Of a stretch of DNA of 64,000 nt, positions 17,284 to 26,901 are shown piece after piece (position 1 is the stretch's first letter; each line of letters starts with the position of its first letter). Made by a program: the position numbers and the translations under genes. The stretch lies in the NCBI GenBank assembly GCA_016713175.1, contig JADJPQ010000015.1, positions 1 to 64,000 of the forward strand. The letters run 5' to 3'. The stretch comes from Planctomycetota bacterium (GTDB lineage Bacteria; Planctomycetota; UBA1135; UBA2386). Under the pieces are notes generated by a model. The model made no database searches, had not been told where the DNA came from, and worked only from the letters and a program-made list of their open reading frames with translations.

Positions 17284-19494
17284 CTATTGGATGTCGACGT
17301 CATACGCATCGCCGGCGCGGATGCTGCCGAGGCACGTGCCGCCCTGCAGCGCGAAGCCCTGGAAGGAGATGGTGCCGCCGACCAGCGTCGGGTTGCAAGG
17401 CACCGGGATCGGCAACGTCGCACCGAAGACGGTCTCGCCGACGACGGCAATCGTGCATTGCAGGCAGGGTCCGAACGGGAGCGCCGGGATCGCAGGTCCG
17501 ACCAGGAAGCCGGCCGGGCCGTTGGCATCGGTCAGCGTGAACGTGATGGTCTCACCGAGCACCGGCCGACCGGTGACGACCGTCGTCAATCCGCCGCAGC
17601 CGGCGGCGCGCATCGTGACCCCACCGGGTGCGATGCCGTCGTAGCCCCATGCCTCGATGGCCGGACCCGGTTGCGTGCTGCTGCGTGCCAGCAGGTGGCG
17701 GGTCGAGGGCACGCCGCTGCCGGCGTAGCGCGAGGCGACTGCGCTTTGCCAGGTGACATCGGTTGCGCCGAGGTTGAACGGCCCTTCATCGACGCGCAGT
17801 CCGGTGGCGCTGCTGCCGATCAATGCGGCCCGGGTGAGCAGGGCCTGCACACTGGCCGCCTGCGTCCACGCGACCACGAACCGGCAGCCGTCGGTTTCGA
17901 CGACTGCGCCCAGCGCCGATGGCATGCCCGCCTGGCCCTGCATCGCGGGCAGGCTGTTGGCAAACACGACGTTGCCGTTGGCGTCGACCAGGTGGCACCA
18001 GACGGTGTCCGCGGGCGTCGAGCAGAACAGCCACTGCCGGCTGCCGGCGACCACTGCGGCCGTGCTGACCGTGGGCAGGCCGTGGCCGCTGAAACCGAGC
18101 GCACCAGCGATCGGGAACGAACTGGCGCCGCCGATGCCGACGATCTGGCCGTCCCAGGTCGAGAACGCGCCGCGCAGCGCGGCGCCGCCGACACGCGGCG
18201 TGCGGGCGAAGGCGATCGCCAGCCGCTGTTCACTGCGCGGAGCGGGACCGCTGCTGCGGGAGATCGACGGTTGTCGATCGTCCTCGATGCCGTTGTCGAC
18301 GTGCACCGGCGACACCGTGCGCAGACTGCCGTCGGGACCGACCTGCTTCATGTGGATGTCGTGGTCGAGCACCGCATACTTGCGTGCCCAGACGACCGTG
18401 AACCACCCCTGGCCGACGCCACCGACATCGCCCCCGACATCTGGCCACAGCTTGTCGCCGGTGGCATGACCCGAAACGCCGGCCTTCTCGATGATGAACG
18501 GGGCTGCAGGGACACCGGTGCTGGCCGCGACGGTGCGACCGGCGACCCAGAATGGCGGCGCGGTGTCGGCGCTGGTCTGCGCCACCACCAGGAACGTCCC
18601 GGCTGGGCCGTGATCGGCGACGCGCGGTCGCTGCCACGAGTCGACCGAGAGGTCGAGTGCGAAGGCGGTGCCGAGCGGTTGCATGGCGGCATCGAAGCGC
18701 CGCGCGAACAGGTCGCTGTCGGTGGCCGAGAACGCCCGTTCCCAGACCAATAGCCACGTGCTGGCGCCTTCGTCCCAGGACGCATCGGGTTCGGTCAGCG
18801 GATAGGGCGACGTGATCGGCGTGATCGGCGCCACCAACGGGTCGATCAGCAGCGGCAATGCGCAGCGCTCGACGAACGCTGCCGGCACGGTGAGGACGAT
18901 CTGGCCGTCCTGCCAGCTCGTTGGCGCCGCGGTCCGTTCGCCGTGGGCGTCGATCGCGATCGCTTCGCCGTAGTGGATGCCGCCCGGACCGACGAAGTCG
19001 ATGCCATCGCCGTCATCCTCGCCGCGCAGTGCACTGGTGACGCGCAACCGTAGTTGCAGTTCGCCGCGCTGCGGCAGAGTGGGGAACCAGAACGAGTGTT
19101 CGATGCCGGTCGGGCTGGCGTCGAACCGTTCGGCAAAGCCGTCGCGGGTCACGGTGATCCGGTTGCCGGTGCGCGACACGTGGAGAGCGCTCGTCGTCAA
19201 CGCCTTGCCGCCGACGACGGCAGTCTCGAGCCCGAACGCCACCGGTGCATCCGGATGGCCCGCTTCCGGGCGGGCCGCGAACGTCCAACCCCGGCGGTGG
19301 ACGGCAGCCTTCCACGAACGGGCCGCGACGCCAACCGTGTCGTCAGCGGCGACATCGAAGTGCAGGTCCGCGGCGGCATCGGCGGCCTGCGCGTTGGCCT
19401 GGATGGCCGACGGGGTCGGGAACTGCCGGACCGGGTCCTGGGTCAGGGCCGGCAACGCGGCGGCAAGCAGCGGGAGGAGTGGGCGCACGTACAT
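17284..19494 (-). CDS. Large secreted protein of unknown function, planctomycete type
   Basis: 736 aa with an N-terminal signal peptide (LLPLLAAALPALTQ). No catalytic motif is seen; the middle is beta-rich with repeating statements of the form SWDEGASTWLLVWERAF, WFTVVWARKYA and RFVVAWTQAASV, reminiscent of beta-propeller blades. The C-terminal 110 residues (from about 625) contain a CGG...GPCLQC...PCNPTLVGG pattern and a terminal SFQGFALQGGTCLG, a module I associate with many secreted proteins of Planctomycetes. Convergent with the Nudix gene. Likely cell-surface or exported. Confidence 0.72.
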   Translation of the reverse strand: MYVRPLLPLLAAALPALTQDPVRQFPTPSAIQANAQAADAAADLHFDVAADDTVGVAARSWKAAVHRRGWTFAARPEAGHPDAPVAFGLETAVVGGKALTTSALHVSRTGNRITVTRDGFAERFDASPTGIEHSFWFPTLPQRGELQLRLRVTSALRGEDDGDGIDFVGPGGIHYGEAIAIDAHGERTAAPTSWQDGQIVLTVPAAFVERCALPLLIDPLVAPITPITSPYPLTEPDASWDEGASTWLLVWERAFSATDSDLFARRFDAAMQPLGTAFALDLSVDSWQRPRVADHGPAGTFLVVAQTSADTAPPFWVAGRTVAASTGVPAAPFIIEKAGVSGHATGDKLWPDVGGDVGGVGQGWFTVVWARKYAVLDHDIHMKQVGPDGSLRTVSPVHVDNGIEDDRQPSISRSSGPAPRSEQRLAIAFARTPRVGGAALRGAFSTWDGQIVGIGGASSFPIAGALGFSGHGLPTVSTAAVVAGSRQWLFCSTPADTVWCHLVDANGNVVFANSLPAMQGQAGMPSALGAVVETDGCRFVVAWTQAASVQALLTRAALIGSSATGLRVDEGPFNLGATDVTWQSAVASRYAGSGVPSTRHLLARSSTQPGPAIEAWGYDGIAPGGVTMRAAGCGGLTTVVTGRPVLGETITFTLTDANGPAGFLVGPAIPALPFGPCLQCTIAVVGETVFGATLPIPVPCNPTLVGGTISFQGFALQGGTCLGSIRAGDAYDVDIQ

Positions 19495-19612
19495 GTCTCG
19501 GTCCTTGTGGCTGGCGATGGCCAGTGCGCACCCTGAAGGATCACGCCGGCGCCGATGTCACACGCCGTTCCCGGCGCACCGGCAAACTGCAGCACCGGCC
19601 ACGCGCTGCGGT

Positions 19613-22024
19613 TCAGCGCGTCACGCCGCGATCGACGCCGTACAGCCGCAATTCCCCGAGCGGATCGGCGGTCACCCAGGTCTGCCGTTCGGCGAAGCGG
19701 ATGCCGGCACCGGCCACGAGGTCGCGCACGGTGCTGGACACCAGGATCTCGCCGACCGCGGCGCGATCCGCGACCGCGCGAGCGATGTCGACGGCGATGC
19801 CGGAGACGCCCTCGGCGACCGCATCGCACTCGCCGGTGTGCAGGCCGATCCGCAGATCGATGCCATGCCGGCGCCCGGCTTCGGCGATCGCCGTCGCCGC
19901 GCGGATCGCGCGCGCTGGGCCATCGAAGGTCGCCAGCAGCTGCCGTTCGGTCAGCACGATCGCGCGGCCATGCTGCACGGCGGTCTGCTGCTGGACGGTC
20001 GACTGGTAGCGGGTCAATGCCTCACTGCGCAGTTGGTGTTCGGCGGTCGTGTGGGCTACCTGGGCCACCAGCACCGTCGCCAGCACGCGGTCGTGCAATG
20101 GCGCTGGCCGCATGCCGGTCAGGAACTCCTCGATCGCGACCAGGATCGCTTCCTGATCGCCGACGAACGGCAGGTGATCGGCGCCCGGCAGTTCGACCAG
20201 CGTCGCGCCGGGAATCTGCTGCGCCAGGAACCTGCCTTCCTCGATCCGCAGGCACTGATCGCCGGTCCGATGCACGACCAGCGTCGGCACGCGGATGCTC
20301 GGCAGCACCTTGCGGATGTCGATCTCGCTGTTCATCTGCGTCAGCGCCAGCGCCGCGGCCGGACTGGCGCCGTGGCGCAGGTACGCGGCCCACCATTCGC
20401 GGAAGCGCGGGTCGGCGGCCTTGCTCGGCGCGCGTTCGGCGATGCCGACCGGTCCGCCCCATTCGCGCCCGATCAGTTCCAGGAACGCCTGCCGCTGTTC
20501 CGCCGTCGGGCCCCAGTCGTAGCCGTCGCCGCGGAGCCGCCGCGCGTAGCTGCCGATCATCACCAGCGCGATCGTCTTCTCCGGGTAGGTCGCCGCGAAC
20601 AGGCTGCACATCGGTCCGCCTTCCGAGATGCCGCACAGCACCGCGCGTTCGCTGCCGACCTGATCGAGCACCGCGCGCACGTCGTCCATCCGCTGCTCCA
20701 AGGTCGGCAGCCGGTCGTTGGCGACGCGGTCGGACAGCCCGGTGCCGCGCTTGTCGAACAGGATCACTCGCGCGAACGTCGCCAGGCGGCGCAGGAACGC
20801 CGCGAACGACGGTTCGCGCCAGAAGTACTCCAGGTGCGACACCCAGCCCATCACGAACACCAGATCGATCGGCCCGTCACCGAACACCTGGTAGGCGATG
20901 TTGACGTCACCCGAACGCGCATAGCGGACCTCCGGCACCGGGGACCCGGCGGTGGTGGGGACGGCGGTCGTGGCGGCCTCGAGTTGCTGCAGCAGTTCGC
21001 GCGCCGTGGGAAACCGCGCCGCGGCGTCCTTGTGCAGGGCCCGCGCGACCACGGCGGCCAGCGCCGCCGGCACCTGCGGCGGCAACGGCGTCGGCGGCCG
21101 ATCGAGCAGCGCGACCAGCACGTCGAGCGGCGTGCCACCGGTGAATGGCACGTTGCCGGTCAGCATCTCGTGCAGCACGATGCCGAGCGCGAACACGTCA
21201 CTCGCGGGGCCGACGGCCTGACCACGCGCCTGCTCCGGCGACATGTAGTGCATCGTGCCGAGCAGCGTGCCGGCCTGCGTGTGGTCCTGCGCCGCTGCTT
21301 CCAACCGGTCCGGTCGCGTCGCCTTCGCCAGGCCGAAGTCGAGCACCTTGACCCAGCCATCGGCGCGCAGCATCACGTTCTCGGGTTTGAGGTCGCGATG
21401 CACGATGCCGGCGGCATGCGCCGCGGCCACCGCGCTGGCGATCTGCCGCGCGATCGCCAGCACCTGGTCGACCGGCAGCGGCCCGTTCTGCAGCTTCTGC
21501 CGCAGCGTCTGGCCGGCGACGAACTCGGTGGCGATGAAGTGCGTGCCCGCGGCCTCGCCGACGTCGTGCACGGTCAGGATGTTCGGGTGGTTCAGCGAAC
21601 CCGCAGTCCGGGCTTCGGCGACGAACCGCGACAACCACGCCGGATCCCGGGTCCATCGTTCGGCCAGCACCTTGACTGCGACCTGGCGGCCAAGATGTTC
21701 GTCCTCGGCCAGATACACCGTGCCCATGCCACCGCTGCCGATCAACTGCAGCAGGCGATAGCGCCCCAGGCGGTGCGGCAACGGCCACGCTCCAGCGGCG
21801 GCCTCTGCCGGCGTCACCGCTGGGAACGACACTGCCCCGGACTTGCTGAGGAAGTCGTCGCGCCCATCGGCGTGCAGCAAGCGGCGCAGCCGCTGCAGCA
21901 GCTCCGGCGGCAACCCGAGGCGCCCGATCTCCTGCTCCTGCTCGCCGGCCGGCAGATCCACCAGCCGTTCGAAGTGGGTCCGCAGCAACCGCCAGTTCGT
22001 GTCGTTGGTCCCGGTCGCGGTCAC
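19613..22024 (-). CDS. Ser/Thr kinase fused to alpha/beta hydrolase and degenerate nucleotide cyclase
   Basis: 803 aa from GTG 22024, which overlaps the sigma-factor stop (GTGA). Domains in order: short helical N-terminus; Hanks-type kinase, residues about 88-345, with glycine loop IGSGGMGTVYLAED, VAVKVL lysine, catalytic HRDLKPENVML and DFGLAK, then APE-like SPEQ; alpha/beta hydrolase, about 365-630, with nucleophile GISEGGPMC, an Asp in HRTGDQC and His in PGADHLPF; and a class III cyclase-like end with LLATFDGPARAIRAA and IGLHTGECDAV. The two metal-binding Asp positions of the cyclase read VLVAQVAHTT and LTERQLLATF, so catalysis is unlikely. No membrane helix is obvious. Probable partner or regulator of the adjacent sigma factor. 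Confidence 0.88.
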   Translation of the reverse strand: MTATGTNDTNWRLLRTHFERLVDLPAGEQEQEIGRLGLPPELLQRLRRLLHADGRDDFLSKSGAVSFPAVTPAEAAAGAWPLPHRLGRYRLLQLIGSGGMGTVYLAEDEHLGRQVAVKVLAERWTRDPAWLSRFVAEARTAGSLNHPNILTVHDVGEAAGTHFIATEFVAGQTLRQKLQNGPLPVDQVLAIARQIASAVAAAHAAGIVHRDLKPENVMLRADGWVKVLDFGLAKATRPDRLEAAAQDHTQAGTLLGTMHYMSPEQARGQAVGPASDVFALGIVLHEMLTGNVPFTGGTPLDVLVALLDRPPTPLPPQVPAALAAVVARALHKDAAARFPTARELLQQLEAATTAVPTTAGSPVPEVRYARSGDVNIAYQVFGDGPIDLVFVMGWVSHLEYFWREPSFAAFLRRLATFARVILFDKRGTGLSDRVANDRLPTLEQRMDDVRAVLDQVGSERAVLCGISEGGPMCSLFAATYPEKTIALVMIGSYARRLRGDGYDWGPTAEQRQAFLELIGREWGGPVGIAERAPSKAADPRFREWWAAYLRHGASPAAALALTQMNSEIDIRKVLPSIRVPTLVVHRTGDQCLRIEEGRFLAQQIPGATLVELPGADHLPFVGDQEAILVAIEEFLTGMRPAPLHDRVLATVLVAQVAHTTAEHQLRSEALTRYQSTVQQQTAVQHGRAIVLTERQLLATFDGPARAIRAATAIAEAGRRHGIDLRIGLHTGECDAVAEGVSGIAVDIARAVADRAAVGEILVSSTVRDLVAGAGIRFAERQTWVTADPLGELRLYGVDRGVTR

Positions 22025-22548
22025 GCGCGCCCGCCTTGGTGATCCTCGAGAGCCTCGCGCAACCACGCGCGCGCAAACCGCCAGCGCCGTTCCACCGTCC
22101 GGCTGCTGACCCCGAGCAGCTCCGCGATCTCATCGGCCGTCTTGCCGCAGAAGAACATCAATTCGACGACCTGCACCAGCTCCGGATCCTGCCGTTCCAA
22201 CTGCTCCAGTGCCTGATCCAGCGCCAGGATGTCGGCGCAGGGCGTTCCCTCGATGCCGAACTGCTCGATGTCGACGTCGATCCGCTGCGCCGCCCCGCGC
22301 TTGTGCGCCAGCCGCCGGCGCGCATGGTCGACCAGCACCGACCGCATCGCCTTGCCTGCCAGCGCAAAGAACTGGGCCCGCTGCTGCGCCCGCACCTCAT
22401 CCAACCCGGCGATCTTCAGCCAGGCTTCATGCACCAGGGCCGTGGGCTGCAACGACACCGCCTGCTTGCCGCGCAACTGGTTGGCCGCCAGTTGATGCAA
22501 GCTCGAGTAGATCGTCGATGACAGCTGATTGCGGTCCGGGACGGACAT
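22021..22548 (-). CDS. ECF RNA polymerase sigma factor (TIGR02999-like)
   Basis: 175 aa. Region 2 is represented by LQPTALVHEAWLKIAG and FFALAGKAMRSVLVDHARRR, which is characteristic of the sigma-70 family TIGR02999 seen mainly in Planctomycetes and Acidobacteria. Region 4 contains VELMFFCGKTADEIAELLGV, a helix-turn-helix, and SSRTVERRWRFARAWL. It overlaps the kinase gene by 4 bases, so they are co-translated; such pairs suggest phosphorylation-based control of the sigma factor in place of an anti-sigma factor (inference). Confidence 0.9.
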   Translation of the reverse strand: MSVPDRNQLSSTIYSSLHQLAANQLRGKQAVSLQPTALVHEAWLKIAGLDEVRAQQRAQFFALAGKAMRSVLVDHARRRLAHKRGAAQRIDVDIEQFGIEGTPCADILALDQALEQLERQDPELVQVVELMFFCGKTADEIAELLGVSSRTVERRWRFARAWLREALEDHQGGRA

Positions 22549-22671
22549 CCAAGCACGATCCTATCTCATCAAGGCGCCAACGGCAGATCGCCCGATCAAA
22601 GCCAGGAACGAACCCGGGAACCAGAAGGGCGAAGGCCGGGAACGCAGGCCAAGGAGAAACAGAAGCAGAGG

Positions 22672-23210
22672 AACAGCAGAACAGAACCAGAAAGCCGTGC
22701 GATCCCCGGTTCCCTCGACGGCGACCATCGCCAATCACCACGCCAGCGAGCCGTTCTGGAAGAGCCCCCCGCGCGCACGCCCAAGCCGCAGTGTCCCGTC
22801 GCACGCTGGCTGGGTCTCGGAACTGCAGATCAGAATCAGGAAGGCGTGCGATCCCTGGTTCCCTCGACGGCGACCATCGCCAATCACCACGCCAGCCCGG
22901 ATCGCAGGCGCCGAAGGCGCCAGCGAGCCGTTCTGGAAGAGCCCCCCGCGCGCACGCCCAAGCCGCAGTGTCCCGTCGCACGCTGGCTGGGTCTCGGAAC
23001 TGCAGATCAGAACCAGGAAGGCGTGCGATCCCTGGTTCCAGCAGAACAGAACCAGAAAGGCGTGCGATCCCTGGTTCCCTCGACGGCGACCATCGCCAAT
23101 CACCACGCCAGCCCGGATCGCAGGCGCCGAAGGCGCCAGCGAGCCGTTCTGGAAACGCCTCCCGCGCGCACGCCCAAGCCGCGGTGTTGCGTATTCCGCT
23201 GGCTGGGTCT
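22672..23210 (+). repeat. Three imperfect direct repeats of about 155-185 bp (non-coding)
   Basis: The 780-bp gap between the sigma factor and gdhA holds three near-identical units: 22682-22830, 22831-23009 and 23047-23210, plus a broken start at 23010-23046. Each carries GCGTGCGATCCCTGGTTC, CTCGACGGCGACCATCGCCA, CCGTTCTGGAA and CGCGCGCACGCCCAAGCCG in that order. Units 2 and 3 contain an extra segment with GGCGCC-gaa-GGCGCC (22907-22921 and 23123-23137), absent from unit 1. All frames are open only because of composition; I see no gene here. Function unknown. Confidence 0.8.
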
Positions 23211-23288
23211 CTCGCCAGGCGCCGAAGCGGGGCAGTCAACCGTCAATCGCACGCCGTTTGCCCCCGCGTCGCGGCGCCAAAGCATGCC

Positions 23289-23328
23289 ATCTACGGCTGA
23301 TCCGCTGGCGCCAAAGGCGCCAGCCGGA

Positions 23329-23340
<12 letters not shown>
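23289..23340 (-). terminator. Long hairpin spanning the gdhA stop codon (possible terminator)
   Basis: Nested arms pair across an AAA loop (23313-23315): CTGGCGCC/GGCGCCAG, then TGATCCG/CGGATCA with one bulged base, then ATCTACG/CGTAGAT with a 2x2 internal loop, 22 base pairs in all. It includes the last codons and stop of gdhA. No T-tract follows on the minus strand, so it may stabilise the 3' end or act with Rho. Confidence 0.45.
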
Positions 23341-24591
<1,251 letters not shown>

Positions 24592-24652
24592 GCCGCAAGG
24601 GGGGCGCTGAGGGTTGCGCCGCAAAGTCGGGTGGGGAAAGCTACCGCTGTCG

Positions 24653-25378
24653 ATGGCAGCCAGCAACAAGGGAACCGATCCGGATGCGCTGCAGGGACTT
24701 CCGGCCGCGCAGGTCGAGTTTCTGCAAGCGCTGTGGCATGGTGCGGTCGGGCGTGCGGTCCGCTGCGTGCCGGGTCGCTACACGGTGATGGCGGTGGATC
24801 CGGCTGGCCGTGTCGTTTTTGCCAAGCTGCGGCGCGGCCGGGCGGGCGACGCTGCCGCGGAATGGCGCTGGTTGCATGTGTTGCCGATGCTCGGGTTCTC
24901 GGTGGCGACGCCGCTGGCGTTCTTGCAGCGCGGGCGGAGGACGATGGTGGTCACCGAGGCGGTCGCGGCGCAGGCCGCCGACACGTTGGCGCACGCGGCG
25001 CTCGCGAACGGCACGGGCGGCAGTCCGGCTGAGTTCCTGCTGCACGCGGTGGCACCGACGGTGGCGCGGCTGCACGCGCAGGGGATCGTGTTCCGCGATC
25101 TGTATTGGAACCACCTGTTCGCGCCGGCACTCACGGCGGCCGAACCGACGTTCCTGGACGTCGAGCGAACGTTCCAGCCGCGGTGGCGGCGGTCGCGGTG
25201 GATCGTCAAGGATCTGGCCGGACTGCTGGCCTCGGCGCCGGTGGTGCTGCCGTGCCGGGTCTGGCTCCGGGCGCTGCATGTCTACCAGGGTGGCCGGCCG
25301 GAAGGGTGGAAGGCCCTGGCAAAGGCGGTGCGGCGCAAGGCGGATCGGATCCTCGCGCACCAGCCGCGCTACGGTTGA
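24653..25378 (+). CDS. Kdo/WaaP (InaA)-type lipopolysaccharide kinase family protein
   Basis: 241 aa; ATG 24653 (MAASNKG). A compact kinase fold: a Lys in VVFAKLRRGR, a Glu in AEWRWLHVL, the catalytic loop HAQGIVFRDLYWNHLF (Asp and Asn) and metal-binding FLDVERTF in place of DFG. This pattern matches the WaaP/Kdo kinase family that phosphorylates LPS core sugars. Divergent from gdhA and convergent with the RNase P RNA gene. Substrate unknown. Confidence 0.72.
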   Translation: MAASNKGTDPDALQGLPAAQVEFLQALWHGAVGRAVRCVPGRYTVMAVDPAGRVVFAKLRRGRAGDAAAEWRWLHVLPMLGFSVATPLAFLQRGRRTMVVTEAVAAQAADTLAHAALANGTGGSPAEFLLHAVAPTVARLHAQGIVFRDLYWNHLFAPALTAAEPTFLDVERTFQPRWRRSRWIVKDLAGLLASAPVVLPCRVWLRALHVYQGGRPEGWKALAKAVRRKADRILAHQPRYG

Positions 25379-25395
25379 GTGCGAAGGGGGATAGT

Positions 25396-25756
25396 GCCTG
25401 GTCTCCGCAAGCCGGGTCCTGGGTCCCGCTCGCGAGAGCGGTGACGGCCATTTCTCTAGGACCGTCCTTGCGGACGGCCTCCAACGACCTACCCGAGGGT
25501 CTGGGCGCGGGCAGCGCGACCCTCCTATTCGGTCTTTCTCCGGGTGGGGTTTGCCGTCGAGCCGGTCGTCCGACCCGCAGCGGGCAAGGCCCGCCGTTTC
25601 ACCCATGCCGTCGCGATGAAGCCGTCCGGCGGTGTGTTCTCTGTGGCACTGTCCCTGACCTTGCGATCGGTGGGGGTTACCCACCACCCTGCCCTGTGGA
25701 GCCCGGACTTTCCTCCCGCAGCAACGAGGCTGCCGGCGGCCGTCCGGAGACCAGGC
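25396..25756 (-). ncRNA. rnpB: RNase P RNA, bacterial type A
   Basis: Catalytic RNA of RNase P, which trims tRNA 5' ends. On the minus strand the diagnostic core GAGGAAAGTCCGGGCTCCA is followed by CAGGGTGGTGGGTAAC, and the 3' region contains CCCGGCTTGCGGAGACC. The terminal P1 helix is a perfect 12-bp pairing of CGGAGACCAGGC (25745-25756) complement with 25396-25407, which sets both ends at 361 nt. A weak promoter-like TACACC lies just upstream. It fills most of the otherwise gene-free stretch 25379-25928. Confidence 0.95.
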
Positions 25757-25928
25757 GGGGTTGGTGTAGCCGGTGGGTGGCGGCGTTGCCAGCGGCGGCT
25801 CCGGGAATCGGAGAACGGTTGCTTGCCGGCGCGGGGCGAACGCGTTAAGATCTTTTTCCTTGCCCGCGAAGTCCCGTCCTTCGCGCGTCTCGCTTCCACA
25901 CCCAGGACCTGCACCCTCGAGGGCGCCC

Positions 25929-26207
25929 GTGCGTCTCAGCCCATGCCTTCTCGTCGCCGCGTGGTTTTGCGCCGTCTCCCCGGCGCAGACGCGGCCAACT
26001 CCGCCGGTGGTGGATCCCAGTTCGATCGACACGCCGGCTGAATTGCCGACGCCGACGCCGGTGAGCGTTCCGGCCGTGGCGTCTGGAAACGACGGTGACC
26101 CGCAGTCGGCGCCGGTGCCGGAGCCTGGCACCTTGCTGCTGGTCGGGACGGGGCTGGTCGGCGTTGCCCTGACGGCCAGGGGTCGGCGGCGCAAGTCGGC
26201 TCGCTGA
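25929..26207 (+). CDS. Very short PEP-CTERM exosortase-sorted protein
   Basis: 92 aa from GTG 25929 (frame also open further upstream). It has a signal peptide (LSPCLLVAAWFCAVSPAQT), a Pro/Thr/Val-rich mature part of only about 45 residues, and a full PEP-CTERM signal: VPEPGTLLLVGTGLVGVALT followed by ARGRRRK. Such tails are recognised by exosortase, cut, and the protein exported or anchored. No exosortase gene is in the window, but a ligase resembling the exosortase-associated type is at 15.2 kb. The 262 bases after it hold nothing I recognise. Confidence 0.72.
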   Translation: MRLSPCLLVAAWFCAVSPAQTRPTPPVVDPSSIDTPAELPTPTPVSVPAVASGNDGDPQSAPVPEPGTLLLVGTGLVGVALTARGRRRKSAR

Positions 26208-26469
26208 AGTTGGCTCTATCGGCGTGATTCGCCGGGATGGCCGCGCGTGGCGTCAACGTCGGATGAACTTGCCGACGGCAGACGAGATGGTCGAATCCCC
26301 CAGGCTTCGAGCGCCGTCGTCGGCGAGCGGACGCGTCCCTGACGGCGGACTGGGGTCGGTGTTAAAGCCCCGTCACATGGCCTTTGGGTGCAACCTCGCC
26401 AACAACCCTGCGGCCGTCGCCATCGCAGCTGCCTCGGGGGTACGGCGCGCTGCGTTCGCCAGGGTCGCT

Positions 26470-26901
26470 TCAGCCCCACGGCAGACTGCGCCAGCGCTCC
26501 AGGATCACCAGCGCCGCGACACTGTCCGCCAATTCCCTTCGCCGCGCCGCCTTCATCCCACCCTGTTTCAGCCGCTCATGCGCTTCGTCGGTCGAATGAC
26601 TCTCATCGACCGTGACCACCGGCACGCCGAGTTCCGCAACCAACAACTGCCGGAACGCCTCGCTCGCCTGCGCCCGTTCCCCGGCACTGCCATCCACCAA
26701 CAGCGGCATGCCGAGCACGATCAGCTGCGTCTGCCGTTCCGCTACCAGGTCGCGCAGCTTGCGGCATAGCGCCTTCGGATCCCGCTCGTCGATCCGACCC
26801 AGCGGCACGACGATCGTCCCGGTCCAATCGGTGGCGGCGAGACCAGTTCGTGCCAGCCCCCAATCGACCGCCAGCACGCGCAAAGGCCGCGGCGAGCTCA
26901 C
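26470..26901 (-). CDS. ruvX: Putative Holliday junction resolvase / pre-16S rRNA nuclease (YqgF)
   Basis: 143 aa from GTG 26901, overlapping the manC stop (GTGA). RNase H-like fold: LAVDWGLARTGLAATD supplies the first metal Asp; LIVLGMPLLVDGS, VVTVDESHSTDEAHERL and the terminal DSVAALVILERW are typical of YqgF/RuvX. Typical length is about 140 aa. The usual DYG is changed to DWG, but the acidic residues are kept. Confidence 0.87.
   Translation of the reverse strand: MSSPRPLRVLAVDWGLARTGLAATDWTGTIVVPLGRIDERDPKALCRKLRDLVAERQTQLIVLGMPLLVDGSAGERAQASEAFRQLLVAELGVPVVTVDESHSTDEAHERLKQGGMKAARRRELADSVAALVILERWRSLPWG

Noticed and set aside
18977..22042. 1021-codon plus-strand open frame
   Set aside because: Antisense of the kinase fusion, whose motifs are unmistakable.
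22672..23210. CRISPR array
   Set aside because: Units are 155-185 bp, adjacent and nearly identical; there are no short repeats separated by unique spacers and no cas genes.
26208..26469. Riboswitch or small RNA between the PEP-CTERM gene and ruvX
   Set aside because: Checked by eye for c-di-GMP, cobalamin, SAM, SRP and tmRNA features on both strands; none matched convincingly.
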